Shown here: piece by piece, positions 1-49,258 of the stretch | Layout: every line of letters begins with the position of its first letter | Position numbering within the stretch: position 1 is the first letter of the stretch | Origin: Sipunculus nudus | Taxonomy: Eukaryota; Annelida; Sipuncula; Golfingiida; Sipunculidae | DNA: 64,000 nucleotides | Direction: 5' to 3' | Assembly (NCBI GenBank): GCA_026874595.1 | Contig: CM049307.1 | Coordinates: 47,465,678 to 47,529,677 of the forward strand | Made by a program: the position numbers and the translations under genes | The notes under the pieces: generated by a model | Databases searched by the model: none | What the model was told of the DNA's origin: nothing | The model's input: only the letters and a program-made list of their open reading frames with translations

Positions 1-23
1 AAATATTCTGTATGAATATGTAC

Positions 24-55
24 AAGTGACCCATGGGTCATGACGCTGAGCTGAC
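24..55 (-). repeat. end fragment of a dispersed repeat
   Basis: Read on the minus strand, this ends in a GAGC...TGACCCATGGGTCAC-TTG arrangement, the same terminal text that closes the 59179-61430 insertion and recurs at about 60790. It shows a copy of that family running off the left edge. Confidence 0.5.
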
Positions 56-189
56 TGGGAAGAGATTCACTAGAGGTAATTTTATCATCTGAATGGTAGT
101 ATATACCTATTCAACTTAAGCATCAAACAGATTAACCAACAGGCCAAGATTGTGTCTGTATTTATATATCTCAAAAATATAGAAAAAAT

Positions 190-1800
190 GTGTAAACTTT
201 AAAAAAAATACAGGTGGCTCCACCAGTCTGCAGAAACTAATAAAAACACTTAAAGGTCAATATCCATGCAAAGAATCAAGGTGATCTCTGCATTAGTTGT
301 TCAGATACTTCAGCTTTCGTATCAAATTTTCCATTATTCTGAGGGATAATTTGGAGTCCTATAGCTTGAAGGATATGGGTAACAGAGACCTAATTTCAGG
401 TTTCCACAGACACTTTCCATGGGCCTCCTTGCATGACAAGAATGAAGATTCTAGGTCCAGTTGTTACAATTTGTGCCACGTTAACATATGACAGCATCCT
501 TAAAGGTCTCAAAAATAGAGAAAAAAATTCGAAAAATTGAATAAAATATAGGTGGCACCACCAGTCTGCAGAAACTGATGAAACACTCCATGATCAATAT
601 CCATGCAAACAATTATGGTGATCTCTGCATTAGTTGTTCAGATACTTCAGCTTTCGTATCAAATTTTCCATTATTCTGAGGGATACTTTGGAGTCCTATA
701 GCTTGAAGGATATGGGTAACAGAGACCTAATTTCAGGTTTCCACAGACACTTTCCATGGGCCTCCTTGCATGACAAGAATGAAGATTCTAGGTCCAGTTG
801 TTACAATTTGTGCCACGTTAACATATGACAGCATCCTTAAAGGTCTCAAAAATAGAGAAAAAAATTCGAAAAATTGAATAAAATATAGGTGGCACCACCA
901 GTCTGCAGAAACTGATGAAACACTCCATGATCAATATCCATGCAAACAATTATGGTGATCTCTGCAATAGCTCAAAGGATATGGGTAACAGAGACCTAAT
1001 TTCAGGTTTCCATGGAGACTTTTCATGGATCTCCCTGTGTGTTAAGAATAAAGATTCTAGGTCCAGTCGTTATGATTTGTACCCTGTTGACAGACAACTA
1101 CATGCTTAAAGGTCTCAAAAATAGAGGGAAAAAATTATAAAAATTGAAAAAATAGAGGTGGCGCACCCAGTCTGCAGGAACTGAACGAACACCTTGATCA
1201 ATATGTATGCCAAAAATCATGACCATTAGTGTTGTAGTTATTGAGATGTTGCAGTTTGTTGTAATCAAATTTTTCATTATTCTGGGGGGTAATTGGGAGC
1301 CCCACAGCTCAAAGGATATGGGTAACAGAGACCTTATTTCAGGTTTCCATGGAGACTTTTCATAGGTCTCTCACTGTGTCAAGAATAAAGATTCTAGGTC
1401 CAGTATTTACGATTTGTGCCCTGTTCACAATTTTAAAGGTCTCAAAAATAGATAAAACAATTCGTAAAAAAATAAAAAAATACAGGTGGCGCCACCAGTC
1501 TGCAAAAACTGAAGGAACATATATGTATGCCAAAAATCATGACCATCAGTGATGCAGTTAATGAGATATTGAAGTTTTTGTATGAAATTTTTTACTATTC
1601 TGGGGGTACTTTGGGGCCCCATAGTTCGAAGGATATGGGTAACAGAGACCTAATTTGTGGTTTCCAAGGAGATTTTTCATGGACCTCTCATAATGTCAAG
1701 TTACAAGTTTCTAGGTCCAGCGGTTACAATTTGTGCCAGGTTAATGGACGGATGGACGGACGGCACGACAGACAGACGGACTTACAATCAGCTCAGCTAA
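190..1800 (+). repeat. tandem array of a 337-bp repeat
   Basis: Five units share the block GGATATGGGTAACAGAGACC, starting at 371, 708, 977, 1314 and 1631 (spacings 337, 269, 337, 317). Units 1 and 2 are nearly identical over more than 240 nt (recent duplication); unit 3 lacks about 68 nt. Each unit also carries a GGTGGCxCCACCAGTCTGCA core. The array ends in a (GGAC)n-like stretch at about 1745-1778. The short open frames here are repeat-derived. Confidence 0.9.
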
Positions 1801-1810
1801 AAATTAGATG

Positions 1811-3179
1811 AAGCTCAAGGCAACATTGAACAAGTGGAAATTATTGTTCATTATTGGCAGATCATTTGGGACATTTTATATCATTAACTATAGCAGCCTT
1901 TGATTAAGGGCTACCATACAAGATCTATTTTTATTCATATATCAATATCTTGGTTTATGACTTCCTGTAGACAATTGGGCCTCTTATTCACAAGGGACTT
2001 TTTTTTGCAAGAATTTTTATTTGCGAATATCACAAATTTAAAACCCTCGCAAACAAAAATGCAACCACAGTATTTGATCCTTTTAGAGACAAACACACAG
2101 AAACCATCATTTTATAATCACCTTTTGTTTAGGACACAAAGGGCCAGCACTCAATCAGTGTAAGTTTCACTTTGATCTATTTTAATTGAGGGTGCATTTT
2201 GCAAGGTCTTTTCTTCTTTGGCCTTTCACATTAATGTACCATGGGCAGACCCAGAATACCAGGAAGGCAAAGTGTACAAAGTTAGATTAGACCTACATTG
2301 TCAGTGATATATGATAAAAAAGACATCTTTTACCTTTTCCTTTATTTAACTTAAAAAAAAATGGACCAACTTAATATTTGTACACATTAAAGATTAAAAT
2401 TCCAATGAGCTTAAATGATATCATAATGTAGCTTACATTGACACTGCACAAAATGAAATATCAAAATGCATCCATGGTGCTGAATGACCAGGGAGGCAAA
2501 ATCTGATGAGATTCGCAACATCAGTGATACAAAACTATAAACCTAACCTTTACTCTGACGCAACAGGCAACAAATTTCTGAGCCATTAATACAAACTGAC
2601 ATTTCTTCTTAAAACCAGTTTTATTTTAATATACATTGAACCATATGAGAATGCATCTTTCAGTTCTAGGATTTTATGTATGAGTCTGTGAGAAATCAAA
2701 AAGTCACAGACTGTGAGAGGCTCTGCTGAACTTTTACCATTCTGTGCTGTTGGTTGAAGTTCTAACTGTGGGCCTTCACCTTGAAGTGAACTGAAAAAAT
2801 ATATACACCAGTTTGACCCAACTGATCTATAATTAATGACAACCTGTAAGTGGTATTTGTTGATGGGCAATTTGAGTAATTAGTCTGTGCTACCATGCTA
2901 TGCCCATTGAATTTGTTGGCAAGTCTACAAATTACTTCCCCTAAGTAAAATATTACCCTTTAAGTACATTGAGGCAATGGCTGGATAAAATATAAAGAAG
3001 TTTCTCTGGGAGTCTTTTTTATGGGAAGTGTTCAATGACTGAGCTCTAAATGAAAAGAGGAGGGGATGCCCATAGGACACATCTGAAAGTAATTGAACAT
3101 GTGTCTCATGCTTTATATTCTGTAGAACAGCTGGACTATTGTTTCAGCATTCAGCCAGTAGTGAATAGTTCTATAAGCA
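1811..3179. other. unique-looking AT-rich DNA
   Basis: No gene I can support. One minus-strand segment (2586-2870) is open and follows a TTTTTTCAG, but its peptide is not recognisable and it has no partner exon. Confidence 0.4.
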
Positions 3180-5830
3180 CAGTGTCAATTTTTCTATGTG
3201 TAGTGTAAAATTTTGTTAGGATAGTGTCAAGTTGTCTCATTAACATGTCTAGCTGTCTCAGAACAGTATCAAGTTGTCTCAGGACAGTGTATGGTTATCT
3301 CAGAATAATGACAGTGTCTGGTTGGCCCAGGAGAGTGCTTATTTTTCTTAGGACAGTGTAAAGATGTCTCAGGACAGTGTATGGATATCTCAGAATGATG
3401 ACAGTGCCTAGTTGTCTCAGGACAATGTGAATTTGTCTGAGGACAGTGTCTGGTTGCCTCGGGACAGTGTCTGTTTTTCTCAGGACAATGTCTGTTTGTT
3501 TTGGGACAGTTTCTGGTTGTCTCAGGACAGTGTCTAGTTGTCTCAGGACAGGGTCTAGTTTGTCTCAGGATCCTGTTGTCTCAGGACAGTGTCTGTTTTT
3601 CTTAGGACAGTGTCTTTTTGTCTTGGAACAGTGTCTGGTTGTCTTAGGAATGTCTAGGTAGGCTCAGGAGAGTGCCTACTTTTTTTCAGGACAGTGCCTA
3701 GTGTCTAAGGACAGTGTCTTATTGCCTCAGGCCAGTGCCTAGTAATCTGAGGACAATTCCTGGTTGTCTCATAACAGTATCTAGTTGTCTCAAGACAGTG
3801 TCTGGTTGTATCAGAACGGTGCCTAGTTGTCGGAGGACAGTGTCTGGTTGTCTCAGGACAACATCTATTGTCTCAGGACAGTGTCTGGTTGTCTCAAGAC
3901 AGTGTCTACTTGTCTTGGGACTGTCTGTGTTTGCCAAGGAGAGTGTCTACTTTTCCCTGGACAGTGCCTAGTGTCTAAGGACAGTGTCTGGTTGTATCGG
4001 AACAGTGCCTAGTTGTTGGAGGACAGTGTCAAGTTGTCTGAGGATAGTGTCTGGTTGTCTTAGGACAGTGTTTTGATGTATCAGAACAGTGCCTAGTTGT
4101 CGGAGGACAGTGTCAAGTTTTCTGAGGACAGTGTCTGGTTGTCTCAGGACAGTGCTTGGTTGTATCAGAACAGTGCCTAGTTGTCAGAGGACAGTGATTA
4201 GTTGTCAGAGGACAGGATGGATTTGTTTAAGGACAGTGTCTGGTTGTCTCAAGTCAGTGTCTGGTTGTCTCAAGACAGTGTCTGGTTGTCTCAGGACAGT
4301 GTCTGGTTGTCTCAGATCTGAGTCTACTTGGCTTTGGACTGTCTGTGTTGGCCCAGGAGAGTGCGTACTTTTCTCTGGACAGTGCCTTGTGTCTAAGGAC
4401 AGTGTCTGATTGCCTCAGGAGAGTGAATAGTATTCTGAGAACAATGCCTAGTGTCTCAGGACAGTGTCAGGTTGTCTCAGGACAGTGTCAATTTGATTCT
4501 GAACAGTGTCAAGTTGTCACTGGACACTGCCTTGTATAAAAACAGTGCCCAGTGGTTGGAGAACAGTGTCTAGTTGTCTCAGGACAATGTGAATTTGTCT
4601 AAGGACAGTGTCTGGTTGCCTCGGGACAGTGTCTGTTTTTCTCAGGACAATGTCTGTTTGTTTTGGGACAGTGTCTGGTTGTCTCAGGACAGTGTCTAGT
4701 TGTCTCAGGACAGGGTTTAGGTTGTCTCAGGATCCTGTTGTCTCAGGACAGTGTCTGGTTATCTCAGGACAGTGAATAGTAATCTGAGGAAAATGCTTAG
4801 TGTCTGAGGACAGTGTCCATTTGTTTCAGGACATTGTCAAGTTGTCTCACGACACTGCCCAGTTATATAAGAACAGTGCCCAGTTGTTGGACAGTGTCTA
4901 GTTGTCTGAAGACAGTGTGGATTTATCTGAGGACATTGTCTGGTTGTCTCAGGACAGTGTCTGTTTTTCTTAGGACAGTGTCTTTTTGTGTTGGGACAGT
5001 GTCTGGTTGTCTTGGGAATGTCTAGGTAGGCTCAGGAGAGTGCCTACTTTTTTTCAGGACAGTGCCTAGTGTCTAAGGACAGTGTCTTATTGCCTCAGGC
5101 CAGTACCTAGTAAGCTGAGGACAATGCCTGGTTGTCTCAGAACAGTATCTAGTTGTCTCAGGACAGTGCCAACCTGTCTTAAGGAAGTGTCTGCGTTGTC
5201 ATGGGACAACCTACTTGTCCCAGGACACTGTCTGGTTGTCTAAGAATCCTGTTGTCTCAGGACAGGGTCAAGGTTGTCTCAGGATCCTGTTGTCTTGAGA
5301 CAGCGTGTGGTTGTCTCGGGATCCTGTTGTCTCAGGACAGGGTCAAGGTTGTCTCAGGATCCTGTTCTCTCAGAACAGTGTCTGGTTGTCTCAGGATCCT
5401 GTTGTCTTAGGAATGTCTGGTTGTCTCAGGATCCTGTTGTCCCAGGACAGTTTCTGGTTGTCTCAGGATCCTTTTGTCTCAGGACAGGGTCAAGGTGGTC
5501 TCAGGATCCTGTTCTCTCAGAACAGTGTCTGGTTGTCTAGGGGTCTTGTTGTCTCAGAACATTGTCTGGTTGTCTTAGGATCCTGTTCTCTCAGAACAGT
5601 GTCTGGTTGTCTAAGGATCTTGTTGTCTCAGGAATGTCTGGTTGTCTCAGGACAATGTCTAGGTTGTCTCAGGATCCTGTTGTCTCAGGACAGAGTCTAG
5701 GTTGTCTCAGGATCCTGTTGTCTCAGGACAGTGTCTAGGTTGTCCCAGTACAGTGTTACCATGACAGGACCATGTCTACATGTCTCAGGATACTGTGCAG
5801 ATTGTTTTAGGATACTGTCTTCAGGGTAGC
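3180..5830 (+). repeat. 21-bp minisatellite, about 2.6 kb
   Basis: Degenerate tandem copies of a 21-nt unit of the type GTCTGGTTGTCTCAGGACAGT. Because 21 is a multiple of three, reading frames stay open and give heptad peptides like SGCLRTV; these are not genes. The right part (about 5220-5740) is dominated by a GGATCCTGTTGTCTCAGGACA variant. Larger blocks are duplicated inside the array. Confidence 0.95.
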
Positions 5831-8808
5831 ATTTTAGGGAACAGTTCCCAGTGTATCTGGTGAACTCAAATTCTTAAGCACTCTGCCATGTTTAAATGTT
5901 ATTATGTGTCGGAGTATTATGTGTGGTGTAGAGGGGGGTCATGGAGAACTTAAAGTGGCCTTGAGAATTTATTTATTTTATCATGCCCTAGTAAAGGGCC
6001 TTTTTCCAAAGAAGGCATATTACTTCATCAGGTCATATTTCATAGATTTTCAAAAGATCCAGATATAATACCCACGAACTACATGCAGTTTGCTAACAAT
6101 CACTTTTTGCCTTTGGAAACCAGCAAGGATCTCACTTTCTCGCTCTACCCCTTTAAATGTATCACATCATACCCTAATGGAAGCTTGCCTCAATCTGTAA
6201 AGTAGGGCACAGCATCATTTTTAATCAATATAAACATGCTTTTGCTGAGGGCTTGTCTGTCTGTATCAAATTATATTGCCAATATCTCTGGGCAGGCTAT
6301 GACAGATTGGGTTATACAGCCATGAGGGCAAATGACACTGCAAAAAAATATGACTGCATGGGACAAAATGACTCAAAAGGAGAAACAGATGGCATCATGT
6401 TTGTTTGGTTTATTTATGGTAAAAAAATAACAGCTCCATATTTATTTGGGATATTAATGGTAAAATAACAAAATACACCAAAGTTCACACAGGTTTCTTG
6501 CATTTATTACATTCACTTTCATACAGAGTATAGTATCAAATATATATATTGACATATATACACATATATACATGTCATATTCCAAACAGTAACACATATT
6601 CCCTGCACTGAAATAAGTCTGAAAACCTGAACATGGGAACATCCCCACTTCAAACGAGTGCATGTCATGCAAACAGAAAATTAATTCACTGGGGCAGGAG
6701 GAAAATCACCATCTTTATAGCATGTATAACATGTATTAATTGTGTGGCCATTGCCTCACGCACTGAATAACACAGCTTTGTCAGGGTTTTTATAGCTATG
6801 TAACCACAGTGTTCCCTGAAACTACTTGCCCACCATTTACAAAATGGCCATCTACCGGTGTAATGGTGATTATCTGCACCCTGACAATTTTCTTATCTCA
6901 AAGTAAATAGGTGTCTTTGAAGCTGCAAAAGACTAATTTTTTTAATTTTGTATTTCAAATAGTCATGTTTTACTTCAAATAGTAACTTGGTAGTACTTCG
7001 TATTACCTTAATATTTAAATCTTCAAGGTATGCTTTCACTGATTTTTTTTTTAAATCTTAGAATCATATTATTTATAATTTTTAGTCCACATTGAACATC
7101 TATTGGGTGTCCTTTTTTTCAAAGTAGGAATTTGCTCAAGAAATTATAATTGAAAATAAGGAATTTTCTAATATATGATTTTGTTTCTCTGAAATGACAG
7201 AGAGAATTCATTCTTCAATGTACAAATGTTAGATATCTGTATTACAAAATGATACAATTTCCTCTTTAAATAGTTTTGATTTGGTGATTTCAAAAATCAG
7301 TGCTGGGAATGCTGGAGTGATTGATGAACCATGAATTTCAATCAATACAGAGTTCTGGCAGGTGTACCAGTGAGACCGATACTTTTTACCTGTGTAGTCC
7401 CCGCTGCTGCTACTTGAATTATCCATGTTAATGTTGGAGAATGAACACACAGGTTTCTATACTAATATACCAATCAATCATGTGAACAGGTGTGAACAGG
7501 TAGAGCACATGCTTGAACATATAGAACTGTTTCAACCATGGCTTGCCTGCAGGTGAAATCAGCAACATTTCAACTTTACTGTCCACCAGGTTTAGTTTTG
7601 TTATAGCTATTTTTTCATACTTATTTAGGTAGAAATCAAGACAAGCAGACACATGATGCCCCAAGAACCATTATCGTTATACATTTTTGTTACAATGATA
7701 AGTTGAACAGAGGAAAACATTTACTTTTATCTTGTTACTATAACACTGCATGAGGCAGTCACTAATCAAAGCATTTGCAGAAATATATATGAAACAACAA
7801 AAATCACCGTCTCAATTTTGAGAGTTCCAATGTGAATTTACACATTGTTCAAGTAAACTGGCTCAGTCAGTAAAGCTAATTATACTTACTTTCACTATCT
7901 GTGAAACCTAAGACGGGTACTGACATCTAGTGACAAATTAAAAAACTAATTTATGGTTCTCTGACTATCATGTTAGTGGTAGAGCCAGAACAGAAGCTCT
8001 AGATTCTGTACATCTATTGAGGAATGGAATTATGTTTATTTTCCATATTTAGTGGAAAACGTTATTACTAACTGCTACTGCTGGGCAGACATATGTTCAA
8101 GCAATGTTGAATCATGATGCAGATTGTTGAAATTGCAGAAAATAATTATCAAATTTTTGTTTTGTCTTTTACAAGAACTTCCATAAAAGTATTACTTTCA
8201 CTCCAGTAAATTATGTTTACCTTCCGGTTCTGTCTTTGGAACACACAGTTTTGGGGATACTTGGCCATATGAAATAATAACATGACAAAACAAGTGGACG
8301 GGGGTAGGGAAATGGAGTACAGGATACTAAAGGACATTCAGAAGAGCATATACCCCTGTCAAGGCTGAACAATCATACTCTATATAGACTTCTTACAGAA
8401 AGCAAACAAAATATATAACATTTGCTGCAGTCAGCAAACACTTCTGCTTTTATCACCTATGATCAAAACCCAACTTCATGAACATTTTATCATCAAGAAT
8501 GGATGAGGAATCATAATGAAGAGGAGAGAGGAGAAAAAAAATTCTGGATCAGGATCCTGGATCTGCTTCTTGAGCTGGATCATAAACAAAGTTTAAATAT
8601 TTCCCTCTGTTATCATGATCCGTGAAATTTATTCCAAGACAGACAACTCAACCAATCTTGGTGGGCAAATATTCATATGTTTCATATTTATCTAAGGAAA
8701 TGAGGGTTCTTCAATTAATACAAATTTAACCACTAAAAAAGTGAAGAATTGTACCTGAAGTTTTACACCTATGAGGATTTTTAATTATATATATGGACTG
8801 AAAGGACA

Positions 8809-8922
<114 letters not shown>

Positions 8923-11900
8923 GCAGCCATTACAAACTTTATACTGAAACCACCTGGCACCCATCAAATCACATATACAATAAAAAGTTTCCATATCCAC
9001 TCCCGTTAGTAAACACAGTTATTGTACACAAAACAGTATAAAACACCACTCCCCTGTTATATTAATGAGACAACACCCACCTGTTAAAAGTTAGTATAGA
9101 GACATCTCCCCTACCATACACATATCTGTAGTACTTTATTGCTGGTTAGAAATCTACCAACTATTTGTGACTAGATGTTACAATGTTCAAACTATCAAGT
9201 GATAATGTTGTGTAGGTCTGAGCAGAACTCCGCATTACTACTGACAACACTTGGTGATGTGATATATACTGTCTGATGAAGCCATACTTGAAAACATAGA
9301 ATAAGTTTCAGTTCCTGGAAAACTGGTTCTGTCAGGTTTTGTTTTGGTTTCCAACTTGAATGCTTCTGAATCTAGTTAACAAATTATGAATAAAAAATAT
9401 GCAGGAACTTATAAAATACAGATAATCACAATAATGTAAACAGCATTCAGAGATCCATATATGTAGTATCTGGAAAACCTGAATGTCTGGTTAGAGTATT
9501 TATATGCATAAAAATTATTACAGAACTAGTTTATGGTTTTGTTAACTATTATTAAATGAACAATTTATAACAGTATTTCTTAAAAGTGTGGCCTGCAGCC
9601 CCCCCCCCCTTTAGAACATATTGGAGTTTTGCTTAAGATTAAACATTATACTGACATGTACTTGTACTCATAAGGCAGTATTATTCAGTATAATAGGCAC
9701 TTATGTACATAATGCAGGTTTTTACATATTCAGGAGGTGCTTTCACTCTGTCCTCCTATACAGTCCAGTGTGCATTATTTGCCTGCATCATCCCAATAAT
9801 AAATATAATTACCATACAATGCTGTACAAAACCATTTGACAACAAAACACAGAGATTGCTATCTTAACATAGAACAACAGACCACCATTCGGTGCAACTC
9901 ACAAGAATAAACTTTTAACACAAAGCAGAAATCTTGTTTACAAAAGACATATTATACTGGAAATTGTATGCCTGAAACACTGCACCAGCTATAACATATT
10001 TCAGTTAATTGCCAGGTTTGATTTATACACTTTGCTACAATACAGCTGGACCTAGTGCAAAGATGTTGCATTTCCTTATAAATCTGAAATCATTTCCTAA
10101 TTCCTTGAATGTGGATCTACACTTTGGTTTAAAGGAAATGTACAAGTGAAACAGAATTTCTGCATTTGGAAATCTTTTGTTACCTGACACCCCTGATCCT
10201 GAAATGGTTGATTCCAAGAAGGAGGAGGCCCTGGGAGATGTGGTTATTACATCCCATTTTATTCCCAGGTCATCAGCTGGGCCTTTCTACTGGGGGGGGA
10301 GGGACTAGTATACTGCAGAGGTCAAAAGGTCCTATCAATATGCATGGTGATCTTGTAGCCAATACAGGATCCTCTGCACTAGATAATATCGTGGCTTTGG
10401 TTTGCTGTAGGGTTGTAGTCTCATGTAGTATTGTATTAAGATCTGCCACAATACAATTTTGTTTTTGCATTCTTGGCCAGGGAAAATATTATCTAAGTCA
10501 AATGAAACACCTGCAGCACCTTGCAAATATTGTTTTATGGTGAAAGTTAACTGTAATTTTGTAAAGTTGTCTGGCAGAAGACCTATGGTACATAGTGATA
10601 TTTAATAAGACTACATAATTCTAATGAATAGTAAACAGTCTTCAAGTAGCAGGCAACTGACATAGAGACAATGACATCAGGTTATTTCACCTTGATCTGG
10701 CTAGCACCTTGCTATTCTGAACAAACCTACCATAGCATAGCTGAGCATGCAATATGCTCTTGAAGTACCGTTATATGAATGAATTGAAGATAATATGTTA
10801 TGCTGTTGAACTGAAGGGCTCATTGACTTCAGAATAATTATTGCATAATATCATAAAGGGCCTTCAACTGAAAATAATGAAAATTTTACAACTTTTACAA
10901 GTGCTGTCTACAGATACATGAACACATTTAAAATACCTCATGGCAATATATGCTGAAGATGAGTTTAATATTTTATAAAGAGAACTTTAATGCTTAATCC
11001 TGAATTTAAAGTGCTAATATAACTAATATCCAACTTGGCATATATACCATTAGTATTAAACCCCTGCCTGGAAACCTACCCAGTAAAACCATCACTTTTG
11101 GTTCAGTACTTCTTAAGGCAACCATCTTGATGGGGTTTCAATGTGTTAATGTTTGCACATAATGGTTAGTGTAAGGTATGCAAGTGCAAAAAAATAAATA
11201 CACAGCAACAAGCACTAAACACAGCAACACAATTAAAATGTTAACCATGGTCTTCCATTCACTGAATTTAAATACACTCTACCAGTACACTGCAAGAAAT
11301 ACTGTAAAAGTCGTTGTAGAAGTCCCATCCTTATTGCAAGTCCACAGTGATCCACATCACAAGTGACACTAAAGTATTCATGGCATCTGACCATTTAACT
11401 TGTATCACACATCCTTTAACACCTGGCAAACCCTTCACCTTCAAAATATATAAAGTATATTTTTCCAGTATATAAATATATCTTATATGCATGCCTTTGG
11501 TTTGATGTATAGTCTATCTCTGCAGCCCTTTGAATAAAAAGACTAAAAAACACTTTTATATTTACAGAACATCTGCTCAGGTTTTAACTATAATGATTAT
11601 CCACATTATCCACTTCTTATTGCTAATTATTTTTTAGGCTATATTGGAAAGAGAGATCCAAGCTTTGAGGCTATTTTCTTAAGTAATGTAGCCTCACTGA
11701 TTATGAGATTATGTCTGAAAAGCGAGATTATGTCTGAAAAGCAGGGGCAAGGCTTTGAGGCTGTCTGAGACATGTAGCCTTAGGTAAATGAGACTATTTT
11801 TTTTTTATATTTATTCTTGATGTTTTTAGAAAATCTTGTTTGCTTAGTCACTATTCTTGAGTTTGGAGGGATTACATGACTGCAAGGCTATTTAGTAATT

Positions 11901-12521
11901 AAAGTTACATGATAAATTAAAATATAAGAAAACAAGCATGTCCCAGGTAGATGTGATCAGATTATCATTCAAGATACACTACCTTCAAAACTCAGTCCTT
12001 TCTTGCCAAAATACATATAATGAATGTAAGATGTTAGAGATCCCTGGTGAGCATTTTGGGCATTGGAAATGTTCTCAACTATATCTATCTCAACATCACA
12101 GGCAATCTTAAATGGCATCACAGCATGTAATTCAGGATTAGAGGGAAAAAACACTGATCAATTTAACATCAAATCATTATCATCATAATCTAACTCATGT
12201 TTGATAAATGACTGTGTAATCTAATTACACGTGATTGTCAGGTAGGGGTTGTTGACAGTACATTATTAATTATGAGAACTGGTCAATATGTTGTATATGT
12301 GGAATAAAAAATGACCATCGAATCTGCAGACTGGAGCATGTGAATACCACTGTAAATTCCACCTAATTTGTTACCCTTTCAACCAATCAAATGTATGTAC
12401 CTGTAAACCTGTTCCCATGGACCTTGTACATATCCTTAATAAAACAATTAAAGACTCAAAGAAACATGCCTTCAATAGACCCACAGTCCTTAACAATTAA
12501 TCCCAATTCAATAACCCATGT

Positions 12522-12527
12522 TTTAAT
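12522..12527 (-). terminator. possible IRE1 polyadenylation signal (ATTAAA)
   Basis: Reading the minus strand, ATTAAA lies about 320 nt after the IRE1 stop. No AATAAA occurs nearer on that strand, so this variant is the best nearby candidate; another AATAAA at about 10257 would imply a 2.6-kb 3'UTR. Not decisive. Confidence 0.25.
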
Positions 12528-12845
12528 GAACAAGACAGCCAGCCACTTAATCCTTTGCAAACTCTTCAACTTGCGCCCTTCAGACTTTGGTAATGTAAGT
12601 TGCGCTAAGTGCTAGCATTTCATTATAAATCACAAGATGTTATAATTGATATGATGGGCATATACAAAACCAGACCATATCCCACAAGCCCTGAAGGTAT
12701 TATTAGGATGTACAGAGTATGCTACTGAACCCCAATGATGTAAACCTATAATCTGAGCAGACAGTCCACATGTCAACTGCGCCATCACGCTCTGGACCCT
12801 GGTTTTCTGGAATGTTATGTTTTACGCGTGGTGAGAGACTCGTTA

Positions 12846-48153
<35,308 letters not shown>

Positions 48154-48440
48154 AATTCCTCAATTTTCAAACTCCACTGCCTGGTTGCAAACTATATATG
48201 AACGTATCCATACAGACTTTTGCGTCACCGTATGTTGATCTGTCGCTGACACGCATTCCATCAAAAAGCTTTCATTTTCCAAACAGTTCCTGTTTGTCCA
48301 CTGGGTGGGTTTCCCTGTCAATGAGGCAATGACAATATGGCAGCAAGAGGGAATCCCACGCGTGATTGGCTTAAAATTGCAACTCTATTGTATGAGGTTC
48401 CGTGAGAGTTTCCCCAGCACGCGGTTGCTGGTGGGATGTA
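48154..48440 (-). promoter_or_regulatory. ERN1: IRE1 5'UTR and proximal promoter region
   Basis: The flank immediately upstream of the IRE1 ATG is richer in G+C and CpG than its surroundings. It contains CCAATCACGCGTGG on the minus strand (48369-48356), which combines a CCAAT box with a CACGCGTG palindrome. No TATA box stands out. The transcription start cannot be placed from sequence alone. Confidence 0.5.
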
Positions 48441-48804
48441 AAGCTAATTTATGTTCTTCGTTGGAAGTTTTAAAGATAAAATGTATAAATTCTTAATAAT
48501 CTTGTTTTACTGAGTGCACTCAAATGAAAGGTTCCGCATGATATGTATTTAATGTGTTTCATGAATTTTTAAATTTAATTTCATTTACGATTAACCTATA
48601 ATAAATTACTATTATTCATTTACAATTTAATAGTTAACAAATTCCTGCACATTCGCATGTTTCTTTATGTATGTATAGGAAAATAACAAGCGCTTAAAAT
48701 ACTAATTAGTGTATGATTAATTACAATAATCAATCAATTTCAATATTTGACATATGAACGGCTAAATACAAGTACCAATAGAGGCATTATATATAATATG
48801 TCTA

Positions 48805-48809
<5 letters not shown>

Positions 48810-48853
<44 letters not shown>
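48810..48853. repeat. (TA)n microsatellite
   Basis: About 44 nt of TA dinucleotide in the IRE1 5' flank. Confidence 0.95.
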
Positions 48854-48855
<2 letters not shown>

Positions 48856-49258
48856 ACATAACTATAAAATTATTTAATATGCGAGCAGACATTTTCACGA
48901 GATCCCAAGAAAACATCAAATGAGTAGGCTTTTTATTAATACCTGGGAGATAATATAAATAAATCTGGTATTTTATTATAATATCAATCATTGACTTGCC
49001 GGTAACATACAAATATGTTATTTGCAATATAACCCTTTGTCTGTCGACTTATGACGTATACAGGCATTGATACTATAAGTGAACTATACAAGTCATACAG
49101 GTACAAACGACTTTTTATCTTCGTGTATATGACGTGTCTTATTCGTGAAGGTTTGATTTTCGCGATAATTTACCTTTCGCAGATCTCTCAAATTTGAAAC
49201 CCTTGTGAACAAAGAGACAATAAATGTTATCATATTTTATACGAAGAAAATAAATAAA

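Noticed and set aside
2586..2870. Minus-strand frame after a TTTTTTCAG acceptor-like site
   Set aside because: Peptide unrecognised, an AATAAA lies inside it, and no neighbouring exon connects to it.
3446..5700. Series of plus-strand frames rich in Ser-Gly-Cys-Leu-Arg-Thr-Val
   Set aside because: They are translations of the 21-bp minisatellite; frames persist because the unit is a multiple of three.
3180..5830. CRISPR-like array
   Set aside because: The repeats are continuous and degenerate with no unique spacers, and the genome is eukaryotic.
10166..10543. 125-codon plus-strand frame and overlapping minus-strand frames
   Set aside because: No recognisable domain in any of them, and several frames on both strands are open at once; no splice partner found.
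11969..12154. Minus-strand frame downstream of the IRE1 stop, possible next gene
   Set aside because: No acceptable splice acceptor and no known family; it may lie in the IRE1 3'UTR.
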